Source: Raineyella fluvialis (GTDB taxonomy: Bacteria > Actinomycetota > Actinomycetes > Propionibacteriales > Propionibacteriaceae). Taken from it: a stretch of 64,000 nt of DNA. This document shows, piece by piece, positions 1 to 7,746 of this stretch. The stretch spans positions 1,798,001 through 1,862,000 of the forward strand of contig NZ_CP045725.1 in NCBI RefSeq assembly GCF_009646095.1, read 5' to 3'. The notes below the pieces were generated by a model. It had not been told where the DNA came from. It worked only from the letters and a program-made list of their open reading frames with translations, and did no database searches. The number at the start of each line of letters is the position of its first letter. The stretch's first letter is position 1. Both the position numbers and the translations under genes were made by a program.

Positions 1-466
1 CAGCCTGCCGACGCGGTCGGACGGCGCACACCAGGCACCGGACTTCACCCTCACCGACACCTCGGGTGTCTCCCATCACCTGGCGGACCTGCGCGGCAGG
101 AACGTACTGCTCTACTTCAGTGAGGGGGCCGGCTGCCAGATCTGCATCGTCCAGATGGGGGAGATCGCGAAGCGCCAAGCCGACTTCGACAAGCAGAACG
201 TGGTCGTGCTGCCCATCGTGATGAACACCCGGGAGCAGATCCTCGCCGATATGGCCGCCAACAAGGTCACCACACCGTTCCTACTCGACGACGGCACGGC
301 GTCGAAGGCTTACGGAACCCTGGGGAAGGGGATGCACGCCGGCCTGCCCGGCCACAGCTTCGTCCTGATCGACACCCAGGGCCAGCAGCGATGGTACGGG
401 GAGTACCCGTCGATGTGGCTGTCCCCTGATGACCTGCTGAAGGAGATCAGTTCCCGGCTCGACTGA
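1..466 (+). CDS. Peroxiredoxin/thioredoxin-fold redox protein (5' end outside window)
   Basis: Reading is open from base 2, so the start lies upstream of the window; about 154 residues are present. The visible part has an AhpC/TSA-like layout: APDFTLTD near the N-terminus, a strand reading NVLLYFSE, then GAGCQIC with two cysteines at bases 134-136 and 143-145, and a C-terminal HSFVLIDTQG strand. A CxxC pair rather than the single peroxidatic cysteine of most peroxiredoxins suggests a thiol-disulfide exchange or bacterioferritin-comigratory-type role. It stands apart from the cupin gene that follows 104 bases later. The fold is clear; substrate and partner cannot be told. Confidence 0.75.
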   Translation, partial: SLPTRSDGAHQAPDFTLTDTSGVSHHLADLRGRNVLLYFSEGAGCQICIVQMGEIAKRQADFDKQNVVVLPIVMNTREQILADMAANKVTTPFLLDDGTASKAYGTLGKGMHAGLPGHSFVLIDTQGQQRWYGEYPSMWLSPDDLLKEISSRLD

Positions 467-570
467 CGCCTCTGGTGCAGGGGGCTCCGTCTGCCGATGA
501 CAACATGGCGGATCACGAGGATGCTAGTGATCGGGGTCACATGACTCCATGCCCCTGAAGGAGGGCCTCC

Positions 571-933
571 ATGTCTGATTTTGAGGTGAAGAACGTCGGG
601 ACTCCCGATGAAGTGCGCGAGTTTCCTCTCGGGCGAGGGGACATCGTCAGCATCGGCGGCGGGGAGGTGGCTCTGATCACGTTGCAGCCGGGCTGGCGCT
701 GGTCGGAGCATGTCAAGCCGGTGGCGGGGACCGACCTGTGCCAGGCGCCGCACTTCCAGTACGTCATCACCGGCCACCTGCAAGGGCGGATGGCGGACGG
801 GACCGCGTTCGAGGCCCGCGCCGGTGATGTCGTCGTCCTGTCGCCGGGCCATGACGCGTGGGTGGTCGGCGACGAGCCGGTCACCACGATCGACTGGGGA
901 GGCGCGCACGTCTGGGGCAAGGCCCAGGGGTGA
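571..933 (+). CDS. Cupin-domain protein
   Basis: A 120-residue single-domain protein. The conserved cupin half-motifs are visible: HVKPVAGTD, then HFQYVITGHLQGRMADG, then ARAGDVVVLSPGHDAWVVGD, giving a small beta-barrel with histidines placed to bind a metal. The start is supported by AAGGAGGG at 558-564, five bases before the ATG. No fused domain indicates a reaction, and neither the redox gene upstream nor the tRNA downstream is an obvious partner. Small stand-alone cupins of this kind are known as isomerases, dioxygenases or ligand sensors; none can be chosen from sequence. Confidence 0.75.
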   Translation: MSDFEVKNVGTPDEVREFPLGRGDIVSIGGGEVALITLQPGWRWSEHVKPVAGTDLCQAPHFQYVITGHLQGRMADGTAFEARAGDVVVLSPGHDAWVVGDEPVTTIDWGGAHVWGKAQG

Positions 934-1047
934 CTCCGCCCGCGGCCGGCCGGCTCTCCTGGCCCGACACCTGGGACGAGATTGCCGGGCCGGCTGCCCC
1001 AGAAGCGGCCCGGTGAGGGCCGAGATGCGAGTCCTGCTGGAGACTGC

Positions 1048-1053
1048 TAGGCT
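1048..1053 (+). promoter_or_regulatory. -10 box of the tRNA-Gly promoter
   Basis: TAGGCT lies 14 bases before the first base of tRNA-Gly, the right distance for a -10 element with a short 5' leader. The same hexamer precedes several protein genes in this window. Confidence 0.5.
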
Positions 1054-1067
1054 GTCCCAGCAGTTGC

Positions 1068-1141
1068 GCGGATGTAGTTTAATGGTAGAACATCAGCTTC
1101 CCAAGCTGAGAACGCGGGTTCGATTCCCGTCATCCGCTCCA
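1068..1141 (+). tRNA. tRNA-Gly (anticodon CCC)
   Basis: The full cloverleaf can be drawn. The acceptor stem GCGGATG (1068-1074) pairs with CATCCGC (1131-1137); the anticodon stem TCAGC/GCTGA encloses the loop TTCCCAA, giving anticodon CCC (reads GGG); the T arm GCGGGTTCGATTCCCGT is canonical. Discriminator T and an encoded CCA end the gene at 1141. A terminator-like hairpin follows directly. Confidence 0.95.
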
Positions 1142-1152
1142 GCATTTCTCGA

Positions 1153-1177
1153 CCCCCGGCGGCCTCGTCGGGGGTTT
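1153..1177 (+). terminator. Terminator hairpin after tRNA-Gly
   Basis: CCCCCG (1153-1158) pairs with CGGGGG (1169-1174) around a 10-base loop, followed by TTT. It begins 12 bases after the encoded CCA and would end a single-tRNA transcript. Confidence 0.65.
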
Positions 1178-1189
1178 CGTACGTTCGGA

Positions 1190-1228
1190 CGTTCCCGCGG
1201 GAACGTTCCGAGGCGTTCCCGCGGGAAC
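1190..1228. repeat. Two copies of the 16-base palindrome CGTTCCCGCGGGAACG
   Basis: One perfect copy at 1190-1205 and a second at 1214-1228 (15 of 16 bases, last G replaced), start to start 24 bases apart, between the tRNA terminator and the marR-type promoter. The same sequence recurs at 13109, 24944, 30241, 30266, 36514, 36541 and 36567. It could fold into a 6-bp stem with a CGCG loop or be a dimer binding site. Confidence 0.85.
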
Positions 1229-1297
1229 TCCCGGTCCTCGTGGCGGGCCGTGTTCCCGCATCGCACTCCTGTATCGGGAGTCGAACTGAGACGTGTA

Positions 1298-1318
1298 ATA
1301 CATAGATTGGTGATGTAT
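1298..1318 (+). promoter_or_regulatory. AT-rich promoter/operator of the MarR-MFS operon
   Basis: ATACAT (1298-1303) and ATGTAT (1313-1318) form a perfect inverted repeat with a 9-base spacer in an unusually AT-rich patch just before the MarR start at 1330. Its size and place suit autoregulation by a MarR dimer. TATATA at 1316-1321 could be the -10 of a leaderless transcript. Confidence 0.5.
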
Positions 1319-1329
1319 ATATGTGACCC

Positions 1330-1857
1330 ATGGCACTCGATCCTCGCGACGTCGCTCTTGACCTGATGGTCACCAGCGCTCGTTTCACCCGCTTCCTGCG
1401 GTGGCACTCCGGCGCTCGCGACATGGATGCAAACTGGCGAGCCCTCTCCTGCCTGGAGGAACGTGGGCCGATGCGGGTGGGGGAGTTCGCCCTGCAGGAC
1501 CGGCTCAGCCAGCCCGCCGCCACCGCCAAACTCAACAGGTTGGCCGCCGCGGGACTTGCCGAACGCCAAGTGGACCCCTCCGACGCCAGGGCCTGCCTCT
1601 ACGAGCTGACAGACACCGGCCGCGCACACCTGGCCGAGCTGCGGGAGTCCGCCCTCGCCTTCTTCCTCCCGCGCCTGGAGGCGATGGACGAGGCGACCCG
1701 AGCCGAACTCTCCGGCGCCCTGCGCACCGTCGAGCGCCTGATGACCGATCCTGCGCCCACCTGCACGCCGGCCGAGGCGCCGGCCGACACGTCCACCGGG
1801 ACGCGGGCTGGACGCGACGCCAACCAGCCCCACGACGACACTGAAGGAGCACGATGA
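1330..1857 (+). CDS. MarR-family transcriptional regulator
   Basis: A 175-residue winged-helix protein. The MarR core is readable: a helix with WRALSCLEERGPMRVGEFA, the recognition helix region RLSQPAATAKLNRLAAAGLAER, and the wing VDPSDARACLYELTDTGR with the DxR signature. The last 40 residues are a Pro/Ala/Thr-rich tail beyond the usual family length. Its stop overlaps the start of the MFS transporter by ATGA (1854-1857), so the two are translationally coupled. An inverted repeat at 1298-1318 is a likely operator. By analogy to other MarR-exporter pairs it probably represses the operon until a small ligand binds; the ligand is unknown. Confidence 0.9.
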   Translation: MALDPRDVALDLMVTSARFTRFLRWHSGARDMDANWRALSCLEERGPMRVGEFALQDRLSQPAATAKLNRLAAAGLAERQVDPSDARACLYELTDTGRAHLAELRESALAFFLPRLEAMDEATRAELSGALRTVERLMTDPAPTCTPAEAPADTSTGTRAGRDANQPHDDTEGAR

Positions 1858-3245
1858 CCGTACGCACCGATCCGACCCCCGCGGGACCGATCACGGCGGG
1901 ACCGACCCCTGCGGAGCCGAGCAGCGGCCAGCAGGCCCAGGCGCCCGGGATCTTCCGTCAGCCGCGCGCTGTCTGGGCGATGGCCTTCGCCTGTGTCGTC
2001 GCCTTCATGGGCATCGGCCTGGTCGACCCGATCCTGCCGGCGATCAGCAGCCAACTGCAGGCCAGCCCCTCCCAGGCGATGTGGCTGTTCACCAGCTACC
2101 TGGTGATCACCGGCTTCGCGATGTTCTTCACCAGCGCGGTCTCCAGCCGACTCGGGACGCGGACGACGCTCCTCATCGGCCTGGTCGTGATCGTCGCGTT
2201 CGCCGCCGCCGCGGGCGCCTCCGGCAACGTCTGGCAGATCATCGGCTTCCGGGCCGGCTGGGGCCTCGGCAACGCCCTGTTCATCTCCACCGCGCTGGCC
2301 GGGATCGTCGGCGCCGCCTCGGGCGGAGTGGACAGCGCGATCATCCTCTACGAGGCGGCGATGGGGCTCGGTCTGGCCACCGGCCCGCTGGTCGGCGGCG
2401 CCCTCGGCAGCATCTCCTGGCGCGGCCCCTTCTTCGGCACGGCGGCTCTGATGGCCGTCGGCCTCATCGCCATCGCCGCCCTGCTGCCGCGAGCTCCGAA
2501 GCCCGCGCCGGTCCCGCTGTCGGCGACCCTCACCGCCCTGCGTCACCCCGTGTTGATGACCCTCGCGGTGGCCGCCGTCTTCTACAACTACGGGTTCTTC
2601 GCCCTGCTCGCGTACAGCCCGTTCCCGCTCGAGACCGCTGGCCGAGCCATCGGTCTGACCATCGGCGCCCAGCAGCTCGGTCTGGTCTTCTTCGGCTGGG
2701 GGCTGTGCCTGGCCCTCACGTCCGTGTTCGCCGCGGAACCGCTGGTCACCTGGCTCGGCCGTGGCCCGGTGCTCACCGCGACGCTGCTCCTGCTGGCCGT
2801 CGACCTCGGAGTGATGGCACTGCTCGAGGCTCGCTTCTGGGTGCTCGTCGCCGGCATCGTCATCGGCGGCCTGCTGCTCGGCGTGATGAACACCGTGCTC
2901 ACCCAGTCGGTGATGGAGTCCACCGACCTGCCCCGCTCCGTCGCCTCGTCGACCTACTCCGGCGTCCGGTTCCTCGGCGGCGCACTGTCGGCCGCGGTGG
3001 CGGGACCGATCGCGGTGGCCTTCGGCCCGGCCGTACCGTACGTGGTCGCTGCCGTGGCCTTCGTCCTTTCGGCGCTGCTGCTGGTCGTCCGCCGGCACCA
3101 CCTTGCCGCGATCGACCGGCACGTGACCGCCCAGGACGTCGCGGAGGAGACCGCCGACGAGCGGGCCGTGGTGACCCAGGCCGAGCACCTCGTCGAGGAC
3201 TCGGACACGGCTGCTGCCGTGACCTCGACCGTCCGGGTGCGCTGA
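1854..3245 (+). CDS. MFS transporter, drug-efflux type
   Basis: 463 residues with about 12 membrane helices. The first helix after a Pro/Thr-rich cytoplasmic head carries FMGIGLVDPILPAIS, followed by SSRLGTRTTLL in the loop between helices 2 and 3, a variant of the MFS A motif. GLATGPLVGGALG in helix 5 resembles the antiporter motif C of drug:H+ exporters. The C-terminal tail after helix 12 is hydrophilic and acidic. Coupling to a MarR regulator supports export of a toxic compound. A strong hairpin at 3285-3320 ends the operon. Confidence 0.88.
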   Translation: MTVRTDPTPAGPITAGPTPAEPSSGQQAQAPGIFRQPRAVWAMAFACVVAFMGIGLVDPILPAISSQLQASPSQAMWLFTSYLVITGFAMFFTSAVSSRLGTRTTLLIGLVVIVAFAAAAGASGNVWQIIGFRAGWGLGNALFISTALAGIVGAASGGVDSAIILYEAAMGLGLATGPLVGGALGSISWRGPFFGTAALMAVGLIAIAALLPRAPKPAPVPLSATLTALRHPVLMTLAVAAVFYNYGFFALLAYSPFPLETAGRAIGLTIGAQQLGLVFFGWGLCLALTSVFAAEPLVTWLGRGPVLTATLLLLAVDLGVMALLEARFWVLVAGIVIGGLLLGVMNTVLTQSVMESTDLPRSVASSTYSGVRFLGGALSAAVAGPIAVAFGPAVPYVVAAVAFVLSALLLVVRRHHLAAIDRHVTAQDVAEETADERAVVTQAEHLVEDSDTAAAVTSTVRVR

Positions 3246-3284
3246 CGCGCCACAGGTCGGCGGCCGACCGTAGGACAGGAGGAC

Positions 3285-3320
3285 AACGCCGGTCCGGTCC
3301 CTCCGGACCGGACCGGCGTT
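3285..3320. terminator. Strong hairpin terminator, 16-bp perfect stem
   Basis: AACGCCGGTCCGGTCC (3285-3300) pairs perfectly with 3305-3320 around the loop CTCC. There is no T-run, as is common in high-GC actinobacteria. It lies between two convergent genes, the MFS exporter and the ABC exporter, and may serve both. Confidence 0.85.
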
Positions 3321-3345
3321 GCGCATGCTGGTGGGGTGCCTCAGA

Positions 3346-3361
3346 CGTTCCCGCTGGAACG
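3346..3361. repeat. Near-perfect copy of the 16-base palindrome
   Basis: CGTTCCCGCTGGAACG differs from the family consensus by one central base (T for G). It sits 25 bases after the shared terminator and 34 bases before the stop of the ABC exporter gene. Confidence 0.7.
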
Positions 3362-3394
3362 TCCCGCGACGACTATCGGCCGATCGGCCACCGC

Positions 3395-5167
3395 TCAGGC
3401 GATGCCCGCCACGGCCAATGCGTTGCGGTAGAACTCGCTGTCGGCCCGCAGCGCGCTCGGTGTGTCCAGGGCGGTCATCCGGCCGGCCTCGATCACCATG
3501 ATCCGGTCGCAGATGTCCAGCGTCGACATCCGGTGCGCGATGATCACCACGGTCAGCCGCCCGTGCAGGTCCGCCAGCGTCCGGCGGATCAGGGATTCGC
3601 TCACCCCGTCGAGGGCTGAGGTCGGCTCGTCGAGGATCAGCAGTTCGGGCTTGCCGACCAAGGCGCGGGCGATGGACAGCCGCTGGCGCTGACCGCCGGA
3701 GAGCTGGCTGCCGCGCTCGCCCAGATGCGTGTCGAACCCGTGGGGGAGCGCCTCGATGTCCGCGAGGATGTTCGCCTGGCGGGCGGCGAAGCGCAGCTCC
3801 TCCTCGGTGATGCCCTCACGGAAGAACCGGATGTTCTCCGCCACCGTGCCGGTGAAGAGCCGGGCGTCCTGCGCGACGAAGGCGACCCGGTCGCTCCACC
3901 AGTCCCGGTCGATGTCCTCCAGCGGCACGCCGTCGGCCCGCAGTGTTCCCGTCGACGGCGGGCGCAGGCCCAGCAGCAGCTGGGCAAGGGTGGACTTGCC
4001 GGCACCCGAGGGGCCGATCACGCCGAGCGCCTCGCCCGGCTCCAGCCGGAAGGTGACGTCGGACAGGGCGGTCCGATCCGGTGTGTACGCGTACGACACG
4101 TCGTCCGCCTCGAACGGGACGACCGACGCGGGACGTACGGTGCCGATCGGGGCGGGCCGGTCGGCGTACCCCTTGACGACCTCCTCGACCCATTCGAGGA
4201 ACGGCAGGAACCCGGCGATGGACGCCGAGGCGTTGGACAGCTGCTGGCCGTAGCTCAGCGAGCGCAGCATCAGCAGCATGACCGCGCCGATGATCGACAG
4301 GTTGCGGAAGCCCACCAGGAAGAGCACCCCGACGCCGGCGAGGACGGCCCCGTACGCCAGCGAGGTGTAGATCTGCGGTTGGGCGCCTTGGAGGACCTGG
4401 GTGCGGCGCTGCGTGACGGTCGACTCGACGGTGAGTTCGTCGATCCGCCCCTCGAAGGCGCGGCGTGTGCCGTACGTCTGCATCTCCAGGCCGAGCGCGC
4501 CGAGCTCGGAGACCGCATTGGCGAAGTCGAGCCCGGCCCGGGCGTTCTTCGCCGATCGGCGGCGGATCGAGCGGCGCATCGGGCTGAGCACGCTGCCGAC
4601 CAGGGACAGGGCGAAGAGGACGGCCACCGTCGACACCAGATCGACGGCCACGCCGGCGAGGAGGAAGGCGACCAGGCTGAGCGACGCGGTGATCGCGGTG
4701 GCCAGCACGGACACCGCTTGGGTGATCCGGCTGACGAAGGAGGTCAGCAGCTCCTGCAACCGTCCGGCCGGATCGGCCTGTTGGACCGACCAGCTGGTGC
4801 GCAGGAAGGCATGGGAGAGGCGCTGGCGCTGTTCGGTCGAGACGACCGCGGTCAGGTCCGCGGACAGCTGGACGGCGACCAGGCTGAGGACGACGCGCAG
4901 CACGAGACTTCCGGCGGCGGCGATCAGGGCGATGTTGATCGGCAGATACTGCCCGTACGCCGGCCCGACGAGACCCTTGCCGCCGACCAGGGCCATCCCG
5001 ATCCCGGTGAGCAGGACGATGAACATCGCCTCCAGCATCGCCGCGGCGAGGGATGCCAGGGACAGCAGAGTGATCCGCCCCTTGTGCGGCATCAGCAGCG
5101 TTCGCATCACGGCCCAGCCACTGCGGGTGCCTGGCTTGGCGCCCGCCTTCCGGAAGGGCCACTTCAT
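3395..5167 (-). CDS. ABC transporter, fused permease-ATPase (exporter half-transporter)
   Basis: 590 residues, starting at MKWPFRK. An N-terminal six-helix membrane domain (about residues 25-320) precedes the nucleotide-binding domain, the order of type IV (MsbA/LmrA-like) exporters. The ATPase has Walker A GPSGAGKST, the Q-loop in VAFVAQDARLF, the signature LSGGQRQRLS, Walker B LLILDEPTSALD and the switch histidine in IIAHRMST, so it should be active. A single half-transporter without an adjacent partner would act as a homodimer. Substrate is unknown. Reading stays open upstream of 5167, but that stretch looks non-coding and overlaps the region before the neighbouring MFS gene, so it was left out. 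Confidence 0.9.
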   Translation of the reverse strand: MKWPFRKAGAKPGTRSGWAVMRTLLMPHKGRITLLSLASLAAAMLEAMFIVLLTGIGMALVGGKGLVGPAYGQYLPINIALIAAAGSLVLRVVLSLVAVQLSADLTAVVSTEQRQRLSHAFLRTSWSVQQADPAGRLQELLTSFVSRITQAVSVLATAITASLSLVAFLLAGVAVDLVSTVAVLFALSLVGSVLSPMRRSIRRRSAKNARAGLDFANAVSELGALGLEMQTYGTRRAFEGRIDELTVESTVTQRRTQVLQGAQPQIYTSLAYGAVLAGVGVLFLVGFRNLSIIGAVMLLMLRSLSYGQQLSNASASIAGFLPFLEWVEEVVKGYADRPAPIGTVRPASVVPFEADDVSYAYTPDRTALSDVTFRLEPGEALGVIGPSGAGKSTLAQLLLGLRPPSTGTLRADGVPLEDIDRDWWSDRVAFVAQDARLFTGTVAENIRFFREGITEEELRFAARQANILADIEALPHGFDTHLGERGSQLSGGQRQRLSIARALVGKPELLILDEPTSALDGVSESLIRRTLADLHGRLTVVIIAHRMSTLDICDRIMVIEAGRMTALDTPSALRADSEFYRNALAVAGIA

Positions 5168-5262
5168 GCCATCACCATCCCCGGGGCGGCGTACGTCCTT
5201 CCGGTCTGTACTCGCCTCGGGGAAGCTGGATGGGCACTGGCATTCATGAGGTCGATTCTGCC

Positions 5263-6429
5263 TCACTGCCCCGGTTCGGCGAATTCTCGCCCGGATCGGG
5301 GTGGGCGTCCGACGGCGCGGCCGGCGACCAGCAGCAGGCCCAGAGTGGCGCAGACGGCCATCAGGCTGAACACCAGCGGGATCGAGGTTTTCCACAGCAG
5401 GCCGGCGACCGCTGTCATCGCCGCTGTCCCCAGGCCGGTCGCCACCGCGTTCATGGTGCCCTGGACGGCGCCGGTGAGTTGAGGCGGGACGTCGTCGTTG
5501 AGGAAGCGGACGAACCCGACCTGCGCGACGGCGAACGTGGCGCCGTGCAGGGGCTGGGACAGCGCCGCCGGCCACAGCGATCCGGTGAACCCGAGCACCA
5601 GCCAACGGACGACCGCGGCGCCCAGGGCGATCGCCAGCATGGCTCGTACGGACAGTCGCCGCTCGAAGCGCGGGGCCAGCGAGAGGACCGCGATCTCACC
5701 GAGCGGCGCCAGGACGATCAGTGCGCTGACCAGCCCGGGGGAGGCCCCCAGCTCAGCGAACCGGACCGCCCCGAACGTGTAGTACGCCGCATGGGAGGAC
5801 TGCAGGAACGTCATCACCAGCATCATCACCACCACGTTGCGGCGCCGGAACAGCGTCGACCACTCCCGTCCCGACCCGGCCCGCTGCAGGGCGACCTCCG
5901 GGTGCCCGGTGGGGGCCAGCCCGAGCAGGCCGAGCACGAGGCAGGCGCCGGCGAACAGCCAGAGCAGCGCCTCGGTGCCCCACCGTGCCTGGACGGCGCC
6001 CGCGGCGAAGGTCCCGATGACGAAGCCGATCGAGCCGATCCGCCGGGTGGGGCCGTATGAGAGCAGCCTGCGCGCCGCGGAGAGGGTGGCCAGCGTCTCC
6101 AGGCCGGGCAGCAGGATGGGGTAGGTCAGGCCGAGCGCGACGGAGGCGACCATCACCAGCGCGACCGAGCCGTGGGGCAGGAACATCGCCGCGCCGGCGA
6201 CCGAGACCCAGGGGAGGATGCGCAGGATCGTGCGAAGTCCGGCATAGCGGTTGGCGATGGGGAAGATCAGCGCGACGGCGATGCTGCGGGCGACCAGGCC
6301 GGTGGTGACGGCGAGGCCGGCGGTGGCAGGCGAGATGCCTCGGCCGATCAGGAACACCGCCCAGTAGGAGGTGTAGACGGCCCACGACCCCAGGAACAGG
6401 AACATCTGGGTGCCGATCCACGTCTTCAC
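5263..6429 (-). CDS. MFS transporter (MFS_1-like, small-molecule permease)
   Basis: 388 residues with about 12 helices, beginning VKTWIGTQMFLFLGSWAVY. The pattern, with a short N-terminus and a first helix rich in Trp/Tyr, resembles the 3-phenylpropionate/nucleoside-type MFS_1-like group more than drug exporters. The GTG start at 6429 is chosen because TAGACT lies seven bases upstream, as for a leaderless gene, and because the residues before it are Pro/Arg-rich and not membrane-like. It runs divergently from the Gfo/Idh/MocA gene with only 44 bases between. It is separated from the ABC exporter gene by 95 bases on the same strand. Substrate unknown. Confidence 0.82.
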   Translation of the reverse strand: MKTWIGTQMFLFLGSWAVYTSYWAVFLIGRGISPATAGLAVTTGLVARSIAVALIFPIANRYAGLRTILRILPWVSVAGAAMFLPHGSVALVMVASVALGLTYPILLPGLETLATLSAARRLLSYGPTRRIGSIGFVIGTFAAGAVQARWGTEALLWLFAGACLVLGLLGLAPTGHPEVALQRAGSGREWSTLFRRRNVVVMMLVMTFLQSSHAAYYTFGAVRFAELGASPGLVSALIVLAPLGEIAVLSLAPRFERRLSVRAMLAIALGAAVVRWLVLGFTGSLWPAALSQPLHGATFAVAQVGFVRFLNDDVPPQLTGAVQGTMNAVATGLGTAAMTAVAGLLWKTSIPLVFSLMAVCATLGLLLVAGRAVGRPPRSGREFAEPGQ

Positions 6430-6436
6430 CCGCCCG

Positions 6437-6442
6437 AGTCTA
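6437..6442 (-). promoter_or_regulatory. -10-like box of MFS gene (leaderless)
   Basis: TAGACT on the minus strand ends seven bases before the GTG at 6429, so transcription would begin at or near the start codon. Confidence 0.4.
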
Positions 6443-6473
6443 GGAGGCGGGCTTGTCAGAGCAGGAAGGCAGA

Positions 6474-7583
6474 ATGGTGCCCATGACGCAGCCCACACCT
6501 GCCCTTGCCCCTCGAGCCCAGGCCTCAGCGGCGCCCGGCCCTGTGGCCTCGGCGGCGCCCCGGGTCGGCATCGCCGGCTACTCGTCGGCGAGCTGGCTGC
6601 ACGTCGGGCCGATCGTCGCCGCTGGTGGGGTGGTGTCCGCGGTCGCGACCCGCAACCCGGCCCGGCGGGCCCAGGCCGAGGCGGACACCCCGGGCGTACG
6701 GATCGTGGACGACCTGGAGGCGATGCTGCAGCTGCCGGATCTCGACCTGATCGTGCTGAGCACCCCGACCGGCCTGCACCACGACCACGCCCTCCAGGTG
6801 ATCGCCGCCGGGCTGCCGGTGGTCGTGGAGAAGCCCCTCGGCATCGACGTGGCCGAGGTGCGGGAGGTCGTGGAGGCCGCGGACGACGCTGACGTGCCCC
6901 TGACGGTGTTCCTCCAGCGTCGGTGGGATCCCTCCCACCTCGCCGCCCGCCATCTCGTGGAGACCGGGGCACTCGGCGACGTGTGGCGGCTGGAGTACCG
7001 CTGGGAGCGCTGGCGTCCCGAGCCGCTGCACCGCTGGCGCGAGGACACCCCCACCGCGATGGGCGGGGGGCAGTTGCTCGACCTCGGGCCGCACATGCTC
7101 GATCTGGCCGTGCAGTTGTTCGGGCCCGTCGGGTCGGTGTACGCGGAGCTGAGCTCGCGCCGCCAGGTCTCCGACGACGACACCCACCTGGTGCTCCACC
7201 ACGTCGGTGGTCAGGTGAGCCACCTCGACATCGGTTCGCTGGTCGCCGCCCCGGGACCCCGCCTGCGGATCGTCGGCAGTGAGGGAACGTACGTCTACGA
7301 CGACTTCACCGACGACGGCAAGGTGACGCCCATCTATCCCGACCTGGCGGATGCTCCGGGCTCCTGCGGTTGGCTCTACCGCGGGCCCCAGGAGCGTGAA
7401 CCCGTCGCCGCGGTGCCGGGGGAGTGGGCCGACTTCTATCGGCAGCTGTTCGACGGCCTGAGCGGGCCGGAGCGGAGGGCGGACCTGCCCGTCGCGCCGG
7501 CTGACGTGCTCCACCTCGCCGAGATCTTCGACGCCGCCCAGCGCAGCGCCGCCCAGGGGCAAGTGGTGGCTGTCCGGTTGTGA
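6474..7583 (+). CDS. Gfo/Idh/MocA-family NAD(P)-dependent oxidoreductase
   Basis: About 369 residues. An Ala/Pro-rich head leads into a Rossmann domain (VGIAGYSSASW, then IVLSTPTGLHHDHALQVIAAGLPVVVEKP with the family EKP motif whose lysine is catalytic), followed by the C-terminal GFO_IDH_MocA alpha/beta domain containing GGGQLLDLGPHMLDLAVQLFG. These enzymes oxidise or reduce sugars and cyclitols; the substrate is not evident. The start at 6474 has AGGAAGG four bases upstream; an ATG at 6483 and a TTG at 6453 are alternatives. A 16-base tandem repeat follows the stop codon. Confidence 0.88.
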   Translation: MVPMTQPTPALAPRAQASAAPGPVASAAPRVGIAGYSSASWLHVGPIVAAGGVVSAVATRNPARRAQAEADTPGVRIVDDLEAMLQLPDLDLIVLSTPTGLHHDHALQVIAAGLPVVVEKPLGIDVAEVREVVEAADDADVPLTVFLQRRWDPSHLAARHLVETGALGDVWRLEYRWERWRPEPLHRWREDTPTAMGGGQLLDLGPHMLDLAVQLFGPVGSVYAELSSRRQVSDDDTHLVLHHVGGQVSHLDIGSLVAAPGPRLRIVGSEGTYVYDDFTDDGKVTPIYPDLADAPGSCGWLYRGPQEREPVAAVPGEWADFYRQLFDGLSGPERRADLPVAPADVLHLAEIFDAAQRSAAQGQVVAVRL

Positions 7584-7593
7584 GGCGCTGCGG

Positions 7594-7659
7594 TCCTGAG
7601 GACGTACGCTCCTGAGGACGTACGCTCCTGAGGACGTACGCTCCTGAGGCGTACGGTCC
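7594..7659. repeat. Tandem repeat, 16-base unit TCCTGAGGACGTACGC
   Basis: Three exact units (7594-7609, 7610-7625, 7626-7641) and a fourth degenerate one to 7659, all carrying CGTACG. The array sits 11 bases after the Gfo/Idh/MocA stop and about 90 bases before the AEC carrier start. Confidence 0.9.
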
Positions 7660-7746
7660 TCTGTCCGCGGGACGGCCCGCGGGTGGGGCGTGCCGCTGGT
7701 GCAGGATGGGTGTTCCACTCTCCACCACGCCCCACCGGGAGGTCCC

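Noticed and set aside
1068-1141. tRNA-Gly as a phage or island attachment site
   Set aside because: No integrase is nearby and no duplicate of the tRNA 3' end was noticed.
5168-5605. N-terminal extension of the ABC exporter
   Set aside because: Arg/Pro/Gly-rich and overlapping the end of the neighbouring MFS gene; homologous exporters begin near MKWPFRK.
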